Origin: Ruminococcus sp. AF41-9
GTDB taxonomy: Bacteria; Bacillota; Clostridia; Lachnospirales; Lachnospiraceae
DNA length: 39,113 nt
NCBI RefSeq assembly: GCF_003477525.1
Contig: NZ_QUDO01000038.1
Span: forward strand, 1 to 39,113
Direction of reading: 5' to 3'
Below are positions 32,944 to 39,113 of the stretch, piece after piece (position 1 is the first letter of the stretch; each line of letters opens with the position of its first letter). The position numbers and the translations under genes were made by a program. Under the pieces are notes generated by a model that saw nothing but the letters and a program-made list of their open reading frames with translations, was not told the DNA's origin and searched no databases.

Positions 32944-33603
32944 TTATGACCTTTGGAGTGTTTCCAGTCTTTTTGGATCAAGGATTGTGATTTTGCCACG
33001 GGAGAGTTTGACGAGACCCTCGCCTTGAAAGTATCGAAGCATTCGAGTGATAACTTCCCTGTGGGAACCAAGATGGTTTGCGATAGTTTCGTGAGTGATT
33101 TTCAGTTCATTTGTTCCTTCAATGGATGTTTCTTCTAAAAGAAATGAAGCAACACGCTTATCCAAACTCTTCCACATAATCTGTTCAATCAGCCACATGA
33201 CATCAGAAAAACGGGTAGCCATTAACTCATTGGTATAATTTGCGACAGGAGCAGATTCTTTCATGATGCCCTTATAGATTTCAGCAGGGATGATCCAAAG
33301 ATCCGTATCTTTTTCTGCTTCAATGGTTACTTCAAATTGAATAGACCGCATGATACATGAGGCGGATAAAAGACACATATCCATATCGAACAGACGGTAA
33401 AGTGTAATCTCCCGTCCTTCATCTGAAAGTATGTAAGTTCGAAGCTGCCCGGATTTAACCAGTAATAATCCAGTACAATCCAGGTTTCCATTGTGAATGA
33501 TTGTCCCTTTTTTTACATACTGTGTGATTAAATTGTCTGAAATTATTTTTTTCTGTGCTGTATTTAAGTCATTCCATAGTGGAAAACAATTTTCGAAGTT
33601 CAT
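32944..33603 (-). CDS. Crp/Fnr-family transcriptional regulator
   Basis: The 219-residue product has a cyclic-nucleotide-binding-like beta roll (about 15-120), a long dimer helix (about 123-150) and a Crp-type helix-turn-helix (about 167-192). In the recognition helix, SHREVITR places Arg182, Glu183 and Arg187 like Arg180, Glu181 and Arg185 of E. coli CRP, which read GTGA. There is no N-terminal cysteine cluster as in Fnr, but Cys43, Cys77 and Cys83 lie in the sensor domain. ATG 33603 has AAAGGAGA upstream; a longer frame reaches 33678 without a ribosome site and would overlap the promoter. Likely targets are the three GTGAT-N3-ATCAC sites nearby. The effector is unknown. Confidence 0.9.
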   Translation of the reverse strand: MNFENCFPLWNDLNTAQKKIISDNLITQYVKKGTIIHNGNLDCTGLLLVKSGQLRTYILSDEGREITLYRLFDMDMCLLSASCIMRSIQFEVTIEAEKDTDLWIIPAEIYKGIMKESAPVANYTNELMATRFSDVMWLIEQIMWKSLDKRVASFLLEETSIEGTNELKITHETIANHLGSHREVITRMLRYFQGEGLVKLSRGKITILDPKRLETLQRS

Positions 33604-33627
33604 AACCGTTATCTCCTTTACGAACAT

Positions 33628-33656
33628 AGTATACTTGCTTTTTTTAGATGCGTCAA
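33628..33656 (-). promoter_or_regulatory. Promoter of the crp-like gene
   Basis: On the minus strand TTGACG (33656-33651), 17 bp, TATACT (33633-33628), 24 nt before the start codon. It is near consensus, so basal expression should not need an activator. Confidence 0.75.
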
Positions 33657-33721
33657 TTATATAACTGGCATATGCCATAAATAGAAATAAAAAGAAGTGT
33701 AATAAAGTAAATTATCTTTTC

Positions 33722-33763
33722 TGTGATATCATCACGGAAGCAAGCACTTATTTGGGGTATATT
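33722..33763 (+). promoter_or_regulatory. Crp/Fnr-type activator site and promoter of trx-trxB
   Basis: TGTGATATCATCACG (33722-33736) has its centre at 33729, 29 bp before the first base of TATATT (33758-33763). The -35 region is poor. Same geometry as the two other sites. Confidence 0.75.
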
Positions 33764-33793
33764 AAGTTCAAATAGGAGAAGGAGTTGAAAAAT

Positions 33794-34117
33794 ATGACAT
33801 CTATAAATATAAATAAAGAAAAGTTTGGACAATTAATTCATAAGGAAAAACCGGTTTTGGTTGATTTCTGGGCACCTTGGTGTGGTTATTGCCGTAGAAT
33901 TGGAGCGGCTTATGAAAAAATAAGTGAAGAATACAGCGATATTCTTATTGCTGGAAAAGTGAATATTGATGAAGAACCACAGATTGCAGAAGCTGAAAAG
34001 ATTGAGGTGATTCCTACGCTGGTTTTATATCGAAATGGAAAGGCAATAGATTCTATTGTTGCACCTGAATCAAAAATAATGATAGAGAATTTTATTAATG
34101 AAGTATTGGAAAAATAA
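33794..34117 (+). CDS. Thioredoxin-like protein (WCGYC)
   Basis: The 107-residue thioredoxin fold protein has active site WAPWCGYCRR (Cys30, Cys33) and cis-Pro in VIPTLVLY. The Tyr between the cysteines is unlike the WCGPC of standard thioredoxin and may shift its redox potential. It shares the N-terminal pattern SININKEKF with the trxA product at 30492, so the two are related. ATG 33794 is preferred (AGGAGAAGGAG upstream); a TTG at 33785 is the alternative. It is followed by trxB after 15 nt. Confidence 0.92.
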   Translation: MTSININKEKFGQLIHKEKPVLVDFWAPWCGYCRRIGAAYEKISEEYSDILIAGKVNIDEEPQIAEAEKIEVIPTLVLYRNGKAIDSIVAPESKIMIENFINEVLEK

Positions 34118-34132
34118 AAGGAGGACTGCTGT

Positions 34133-35056
34133 ATGAATGAAAATCATGTTTACGATATGATTATCGTGGGGGGAGGACCTGGAGGGTATACTTCAGCATT
34201 ATACGCAGCCAGAGCAGGATTTGATACCATTGTTTTAGAAAAATTATCTGCAGGTGGTCAGATGTCATTGACCTGGCAGATTGATAACTATCCTGGTTTT
34301 GAAAATGGAATTGACGGATTTTCATTGGCAGAGAAAATGCAAAAACAGGCGGAAAAATTTGGCGCTAAAAGTGAATATGCTGAAGTTTTTAATATGGATT
34401 TAACAGGAAAGCTTAAGAGAGTAGAAACTAGTTCGGGAATTTATATTGGGAAAACAGTAGTGATTGCTACTGGAGCAAATCCAAGAGAACTTGGTCTCGC
34501 TAAAGAAAAAGAATTGATAGGTCATGGGGTTGCTTATTGTGCTTCCTGTGATGGTATGTTTTATAAAGATAAGATCGTGGTGGTTGTTGGTGGTGGAAAT
34601 TCTGCTGTATCAGATGCTGTTCTTTTAAGTCGAATTGCTAAGAAAGTCATCATTGTTCATCGAAGAGATACATTACGTGCAACGAAAATCTACCATGACC
34701 AGCTGATGAAAACTGAAAATATAGAGTTTCGATGGAACAATACAGTAAATGAACTGATTTATGGAGAACGATTGACTGGTGTGCGGTTGAAAGATACAGT
34801 TACAGGAGAAGAAAACATTATAGAATGTGACGGCCTGTTTGTGAGTATAGGAAGAAAACCGACAACAGATTTTTTAGATAATCAGATAGAACTGGATAAT
34901 AAAGGATATATTGTGGCAGGTGAAAACACTGAAACGAGTATTCCGGGTGTTTATGCTGTAGGAGATGTCAGAACAAAGTTACTTCGTCAGATAGTAACAG
35001 CAGTGGCAGATGGTGCTATGGCAGTACATATGGCAGAAGAGTATGTGGAGAAATAA
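34133..35056 (+). CDS. trxB: Thioredoxin reductase
   Basis: This FAD/NADPH enzyme of 307 residues reduces thioredoxin. It has the FAD site GGGPGGYTSALYAAR (13-27), the redox pair Cys136-Ala-Ser-Cys139-Asp (usually CATCD), the pyridine nucleotide site GGGNSAVSDA (153-162), HRRDTLRA, and the C-terminal FAD motif GVYAVGDVR. Length is typical. AAAGGAGG precedes the ATG. With the upstream thioredoxin it forms a complete reducing system that can supply the BCP peroxidase. Confidence 0.94.
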   Translation: MNENHVYDMIIVGGGPGGYTSALYAARAGFDTIVLEKLSAGGQMSLTWQIDNYPGFENGIDGFSLAEKMQKQAEKFGAKSEYAEVFNMDLTGKLKRVETSSGIYIGKTVVIATGANPRELGLAKEKELIGHGVAYCASCDGMFYKDKIVVVVGGGNSAVSDAVLLSRIAKKVIIVHRRDTLRATKIYHDQLMKTENIEFRWNNTVNELIYGERLTGVRLKDTVTGEENIIECDGLFVSIGRKPTTDFLDNQIELDNKGYIVAGENTETSIPGVYAVGDVRTKLLRQIVTAVADGAMAVHMAEEYVEK

Positions 35057-35193
35057 TAATCAGAATTTGAATGGTGAACTTTTCATACTGAAATATGTAC
35101 AATTTCAATAATGACATGAACTTATGGGAATGTATTGCGGATACTTTGTGAACTTTATCCTGATACAATGATTATGCTGATGAAAGAAGGCAT

Positions 35194-35577
35194 CGCCTGG
35201 AGATGAAGGCGAAAGCTGAAATAGAAGATACCAAAAATCTATATGACTATTGGGGTGAAAGATTATATCGTTCAGTGCTTGATGACAGCAGGATTATCAT
35301 TAATCTTGCATCAAAAGAATACTCGAAATGTATAGAAAAATATTTATCAGATAAAGACAAATATATTACGGTTACGTTTTGTGAACAATCAGGGGATAAA
35401 CTGGTAACAAAAGGTACATATGCTAAGATGGCTCGTGGTGAGATGGTCAGATATATGTCAGAAAAAGAAATTGAAAATCCTGCAGACGTACAAACGTTTG
35501 ACAGACTTGGATACAATTTTAGAAGAGATTTATCATCTGAAATAGAATATGTTTTTGAACGAAAAATTATGGAATAA
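35194..35577 (+). pseudogene. Truncated yaaA (3' half only)
   Basis: The frame from RLEMKAKAEIEDTKNLYDYWG to EYVFERKIME matches residues about 118-250 of the intact YaaA at 26483 (shared LDDSRIIINLASKEYSKCIEKYL pattern, in part). The N-terminal half is absent. The first ATG in frame (35203) has no proper ribosome site. Upstream bases 35057-35193 contain no recognisable gene, only a short open stretch reading LRILCELYPDTMIMLMKEG in another frame. The copy is diverged from the intact one, so the duplication is not recent. Confidence 0.88.
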
Positions 35578-35623
35578 GATTGTGCGAAAAAGGGACATTT
35601 ACAAAGTGCTATTATTTCAATAA

Positions 35624-35674
35624 TAGTAATTATTACTAATTTATATTGACATTTTAAAACTTCTGATATATACT
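35624..35674 (+). promoter_or_regulatory. Promoter with PerR/Fur-like box for perR
   Basis: TAGTAATTATTACTA (35624-35638) is a perfect 7-1-7 palindrome. TTGACA (35646-35651) and TATACT (35669-35674) follow, spaced 17 bp. This suggests autoregulation by the PerR-like protein encoded 35 bp downstream. Confidence 0.75.
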
Positions 35675-35708
35675 TCTAATTAAGAATAAATCCTAATAAG
35701 GAGGGCAA

Positions 35709-36116
35709 ATGACTAACAGAAGAAATACAATTCAGAAAGATCTTGTGAAAAATGCTGTATATGAAATGAAAAGGCATGTTACAGCAAATGAAGTATATGA
35801 ATTTCTAAAAAAAGAATATCCTACCATTGGAAAAGGAACAGTATATAGAAATCTTGATATACTGTCAGAAGAAGGTGCTCTGAGAAAGGTTGAAGTGCCA
35901 GATGGAGCAAATCGGTTCGATATCACATTGAAAAATCATTATCATGTGAGATGTATAAAATGTGGTGAGGTATCGGATGTAGATATGGAGGAAATACCGG
36001 ATTTAATGAAAAGAATTCATGATACGCATGGAATTGATTTTTTGGAATATGATATTTCCTTTAAAGGCATTTGTCCGAGATGCAGGGAGAAGATGAAGGA
36101 GGAGCAGAATGGATAA
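35709..36116 (+). CDS. Fur-family regulator, PerR-like
   Basis: The 135-residue product has a winged helix (about 12-66, GKGTVYRNLDIL as recognition region) and a dimerization domain with structural zinc pairs Cys82-Cys85 and Cys122-Cys125. Candidate regulatory metal ligands by comparison with Bacillus PerR are His23, Asp71, His77, His79 and Asp90 or Asp92. An Asp rather than Glu near the last position favours PerR, the peroxide sensor, over Fur. It is about 10 residues short at the N-terminus. AAGGAGG precedes the ATG. A broken copy is at 29035-29335. Confidence 0.87.
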   Translation: MTNRRNTIQKDLVKNAVYEMKRHVTANEVYEFLKKEYPTIGKGTVYRNLDILSEEGALRKVEVPDGANRFDITLKNHYHVRCIKCGEVSDVDMEEIPDLMKRIHDTHGIDFLEYDISFKGICPRCREKMKEEQNG

Positions 36117-36189
36117 AAAAGCGATGTATAAGCTGAGTTACGGATTATTTGTACTGACTGCAGAGAAAGATCAGTTCTCAGAAGTATAA
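36109..36189 (+). pseudogene. Deletion remnant of a flavoredoxin-rubredoxin gene
   Basis: The 26-codon frame reads MDKKAMYKLSYGLFVLTA and then EKDQFSEV. The first part is the typical start of the flavin reductase domain of high-molecular-weight rubredoxins (flavoredoxin family). The second part equals the end of the rubredoxin at 29335-29493 (GKDQFSEVE). About 200 codons between have been lost in frame. It overlaps the perR stop by 8 bases and GGAGGAG precedes it. Confidence 0.7.
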
Positions 36190-36197
36190 TAAATAAC

Positions 36198-36251
36198 AAT
36201 GAAAAGGAAGGATGTCAAGTATGTGATATAACGGATGACCTTCTTTTTTTA
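36198..36251 (+). terminator. Terminator-like hairpin after perR locus
   Basis: GAAGGATGTCA pairs with TGACCTTC with a 3-nt bulge, followed by seven T or more. Confidence 0.6.
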
Positions 36252-36290
36252 CAGAATAAAAAATGCACAAATTGTAGGGAGATGAATACT

Positions 36291-37832
36291 ATGAGAGGTC
36301 TTAGCCGAAAATTATATCTTGATCTTTCTGTTCCAACCGAAGAGGATCAGCGTTCAGACCAGCAGCGCATTCTGGAAGCTTTATCCGCGGAGGGCGTGAA
36401 AGAGGAGGTTCATATTCCGGTTCGCATGTTGAGACAACTATATCCATTACTTGATCGTGCAGGTTGGAAAATAACCGTTTCGCTTTCCTGGAATGGAGAA
36501 AAATGGGAGCTGGTTGATATAGAAAGCGGAGATACAGCCAGACAGCATTATGGGCTGGCTGTGGATCTTGGAAGTACAACGGTAGTGGTGAGACTTTTAG
36601 ATTGTAATAGTGGTGAGATATTGGGAGAAGAGAGCTGCTTTAATAAACAGATTCAGTGGGGAACCGATATTTTATCACGTATTTTTTTCTGCAAAGATGA
36701 CAGGAAAAAACTGGAAGAGATACGGCTTGCTACAGTTGAGTCTATTATAGAGTGCATGGATAAGCTGGATGTAAAGCATCCGGTGTCACGAAAATGTCTG
36801 TCTATGGTAGTAGCAGGCAATACCACCATGATCCACTTTCTTTTGGGAATAGATGCTTTCTGTGTCTTTTATACGCCACATGCTGTTCATGCAGACCGTC
36901 CGGGATTCCAGCCGGCAAAAGATCTGGACATTCCGCTGAATGGTTATGTATATTGTTATCCGGCGAAGTCTAATTATCTGGGTGGTGACATCATCAGTGG
37001 AATGATTGAAACGGAATTATATAAAAAGGATGGAATCAGTGTTTTCTTTGACATTGGAACCAACGGCGAACTTGTGATAGGAAATAAAGATTTTCTTCTT
37101 TGCGGCGCCGGTGCGGCGGGGCCTGCATTGGAAGGCGGTGTAGTACACACCGGGATGAGGGCAGATGCCGGAGCAGTGGACAGCGTGAGGATAAGAGGTG
37201 GAAAAATCCATGTTCATGTAATTGGTAACTCTTCAGGAAAAATTAGCCCTAAGGGTATCTGCGGTTCCGGTATTGTCGATCTGATTGCGGAACTTTTTTT
37301 AGAAGGCTGGATAGATATTCGTGGTAAGTTTTCTCCTGAAAAAACGAATCTTATTCAGAAACGAGAAGGTCAGCTTTGCATAGAATATGCTCCGGGTCTG
37401 TATTTTTATCAGAAAGATATCGACGAATTTATTCTTACCAAAGCCGCAGCACATATAATGGTTGAGATCATGCTCCGGGAATCTGGACTTGAACTGAATC
37501 AGGCAGATCGATTTTATGTAGCCGGCTCTTTTGGAAAATATGTATCTGTGGAATCAGCCATTACCATTGGGATGTATCCTGACATGGAACGGGAGAAGAT
37601 GATCAATGCTGGAAATTCTTCGCTGGAAGGAGCACAAAAGCTTTTGCTGAACAAAGAACTTCTTGCAGATATTGATCAGATACTGGAAGAAATGACTTAT
37701 ATACAATTTGCGGAAGTGGATGATTTTCTGGAACAGATGGTAGCTGCCCAGGCCTTACCTCACACAGATTATAAAAAATATCCAACGGTCATGGAAAAAT
37801 TAAAGAAAAGACAAAACATATGCTTTTATTGA
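36291..37832 (+). CDS. ASKHA-domain protein (DUF4445, RACo-like) without ferredoxin domain
   Basis: The 513-residue product belongs to the ASKHA ATPase family that includes RACo, the ATP-dependent reductive activator of corrinoid proteins. Motifs are the phosphate loop LAVDLGSTTVVVRLLD (about 86-101), VVAGNTTMIHFLLG (about 178-191), FDIGTNGELVIG (about 252-263) and GICGSGIVDLIAELF (about 320-334). The N-terminal 2Fe-2S domain of RACo is missing; instead there are about 80 residues without a CxxxxCxxC motif. No corrinoid methyltransferase gene is in the window. ATG 36291 lies 9 nt behind AGGGAG; ATG 36282 is too close to it. Confidence 0.82.
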   Translation: MRGLSRKLYLDLSVPTEEDQRSDQQRILEALSAEGVKEEVHIPVRMLRQLYPLLDRAGWKITVSLSWNGEKWELVDIESGDTARQHYGLAVDLGSTTVVVRLLDCNSGEILGEESCFNKQIQWGTDILSRIFFCKDDRKKLEEIRLATVESIIECMDKLDVKHPVSRKCLSMVVAGNTTMIHFLLGIDAFCVFYTPHAVHADRPGFQPAKDLDIPLNGYVYCYPAKSNYLGGDIISGMIETELYKKDGISVFFDIGTNGELVIGNKDFLLCGAGAAGPALEGGVVHTGMRADAGAVDSVRIRGGKIHVHVIGNSSGKISPKGICGSGIVDLIAELFLEGWIDIRGKFSPEKTNLIQKREGQLCIEYAPGLYFYQKDIDEFILTKAAAHIMVEIMLRESGLELNQADRFYVAGSFGKYVSVESAITIGMYPDMEREKMINAGNSSLEGAQKLLLNKELLADIDQILEEMTYIQFAEVDDFLEQMVAAQALPHTDYKKYPTVMEKLKKRQNICFY

Positions 37833-37912
37833 TCCGAGGCTGAGAAATCTGTCATGGTAAGCATATTCCAGATTTCTCAGAAAACAGAACAAAGGAGGAG
37901 ACAAGATCAAAA

Positions 37913-38822
37913 ATGAAATTTGATGTGCTGGGGTTATTAGCAGCCTGCTCATATGCATTGGACTGTGTAGAGGCAGAGCTGATTAAAGTAACAAACAATC
38001 ATTCTAAACGTGTGGCATATATGGCGGTTTGTACTGCTGAAAAAAATGGGTATACAGGGTCAAAGCCTGCAGGATCTGGCAGAGTGTGCATTGCTGCACG
38101 ACAATGCAGTGGCACAATATATTCAGGAAGAGCTTCAAAATGACGCTTTACGTAACGGGGTGACGAAGCTGGGAAGGCATTGTACCATAGGAGAAAAAAT
38201 TCTGAAAAATATACCGTTTCATAATGATGTATCTAATGTCATACTGTACCCCCCCATGAAAACGCTGATGGAAGTGAACCTTTTGGAAAACAATGGAATG
38301 AAGTACCGTTTTTTGCAAGGATTATCCATATGTGTGATACGATAGATATATTTTGCCGATCTATGAAATCAGATTCGGATGAGTGGAAAAGAACAGAAGA
38401 ATTTGTAATAAAGTCAAAAGATAAATTGTTTGATTCCTTCTGCGTGGAAGTTTTTTTAATGCTTTTTCAGATGAAAAAATTCATATGATTGATAATGAAA
38501 CCCTGGATACGATGTTGTGGAAGAAAGTACCCAGAATAAAGCTGGAACTTAATTTTGCACAGATTAAAGCTATTGCAGATCTTTTTGCCCATATTGTGGA
38601 CTATAAATCACCCTTTACAAGTAACCACTCAATGGGTGTTGCGGAAGGTGCGGAAAAAATATCAAGGTTCATGGGATTTGATGAGGATATCTGTCAGAAA
38701 ATGTATATTGCCGGAGCTTTACATGACATAGGAAAGGTCGCAATCGGGAATGAGATTCTGGAAAAACCAGAAAAATTAACCGATGAAGAATTTAAAACGA
38801 TGAAACATCATGCAGTATTATG
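37913..38822 (+). pseudogene. Broken paralogue of the tandem HD-GYP gene
   Basis: It begins MKFDVLGLLAACSYALDCVEAEL, nearly as the intact gene at 27465, then shifts frame at an A6 run (about 38040-38045), at a C6 run (38249-38254, where TACCACCATGAA is expected) and at a T7 run (about 38451-38457). A fourth break ends it: after KTMKHHA the frame stops at 38820, missing the HHE..DGTGYP part and about 115 residues. Restored frames match the paralogue throughout, including HDIGK of the second domain and a first-domain LLHDNAV. The 3' truncation shows that it is a real pseudogene even if some slips were read errors. Confidence 0.88.
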
Positions 38823-39024
38823 ACTGCCAGAATGGAAAGCCAGAAATAATCCATTCGGATTTGATAATATCGCTTTTCTTTCTTCATATTTTTGATGCTC
38901 TCCCCTAATAATAAAATATAGAGTACTTAAAACAAGTTCATTTAAACCATTTTACCATGTTTTGTACTTAAAATGTACTTGTATTATGAACTTATTTTGT
39001 ACTTTGAATTGTACCCTTTGTCAA
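38792..39024 (-). other. Possible 5' end of a lost minus-strand gene with promoter
   Basis: On the minus strand TTGACA (39024-39019) is followed after 17 bp by TACAAA, then GGGGAG and ATG at 38887, reading MKKEKRYYQIRMDYFWLSILAVIILH, like the start of a membrane protein. The frame closes after 31 codons where it enters the HD-GYP remnant. Plus-strand bases 38929-39015 contain GTACTT/AAGTAC elements three or more times, possible operators. The rest of 38823-39113 shows no gene; a short GCCTG/CAGGC hairpin lies at 39082-39096. Confidence 0.35.
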
Positions 39025-39113
39025 GGACATTTTTAAATTTGAGTACCCATATTTTTAGACATGACTTTTTTAGTGTATCCTGCCTGATAGACAGGCTTTA
39101 TTTCCAGTACCTA

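Noticed and set aside
30414..33763. Direct control of the crp-like gene by the site at 33722
   Set aside because: The gene's own minus-strand promoter at 33656-33628 is near consensus and the site lies about 108 bp upstream of its start point, so activation there is unlikely; the site fits trx-trxB.
1..39113. CRISPR array, rRNA genes or intact transposase
   Set aside because: No regularly spaced repeats, no rRNA sequence and no transposase or integrase reading frame were seen on either strand.

Overview
The window looks like chromosomal DNA of a low-GC anaerobic Firmicute, most likely a gut member of the Lachnospiraceae. This rests on the family types seen: the SerS variant followed by a DUF3881-like gene, a DUF4446-like gene after parB, a bile salt hydrolase, rubredoxins, hemerythrin and a PerR-like regulator. 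The genus cannot be fixed from the sequence alone.

Positions 1-12.8 kb are an origin-proximal core: rsmG, a four-gene Gld-type ABC transporter operon (ATPase, permease, GldG-like, acidic DUF4340-like), a convergent alpha/beta hydrolase, parA-parB, a DUF4446-like gene, serS and a DUF3881-like gene. Two perfect parS sites (5911-5926, inside the DUF4340-like gene, and 12821-12836) flank parAB. A parS-like site with one extra base lies in the parA promoter region, beside a 161-bp imperfect palindrome.

At 12.9-13.3 kb a 5' tRNA-Arg fragment with its own promoter is followed by about 230 bp rich in inverted repeats and then an intact tRNA-Arg(CCT), which reads as an integration or recombination scar. 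From 13.5 to 21.9 kb comes an accessory block: bile salt hydrolase, small alarmone synthetase, cardiolipin synthase, a membrane-anchored PLD protein, a two-component system whose kinase is frameshifted, a FUSC-like membrane protein and a CDP-alcohol phosphatidyltransferase. The theme is bile exposure and membrane lipid remodelling.

From 22 to 25.7 kb the DNA is a patchwork of remnants (a LexA/S24 peptidase without its DNA-binding half, the 3' end of a phage-type HTH gene, orphan terminators) among small genes, a peptidase S51 gene and a rubredoxin-hemerythrin pair. From 25.7 to 38.8 kb lies an oxygen, peroxide and thiol stress region: PrxQ/BCP, YaaA, a tandem HD-GYP protein, rubredoxin, an SDR, two thioredoxins, two rhodanese-type proteins, CoA-disulfide reductase, thioredoxin reductase, a Crp/Fnr regulator and a PerR-like regulator. 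Several genes occur twice (yaaA, perR/fur, the 3' end of rubredoxin, the HD-GYP gene) with one copy intact and the other broken, a different copy in each case. This suggests a block duplication followed by complementary decay.

Two regulatory patterns tie the right half together. Three promoters (SDR gene; trxA-rhodanese-CoADR operon; trx-trxB operon) each carry a GTGAT-N3-ATCAC palindrome whose centre lies exactly 29 bp before the first base of the -10 box, about -41, as expected for a class II Crp/Fnr activator. The Crp/Fnr-like gene encoded there has the R-E-x3-R recognition pattern expected to read GTGA. Separately, three TTGACA promoters (rubredoxin-hemerythrin, HD-GYP, perR) share an ATTACTA-type inverted repeat just upstream of the -35 box, a candidate PerR/Fur operator.
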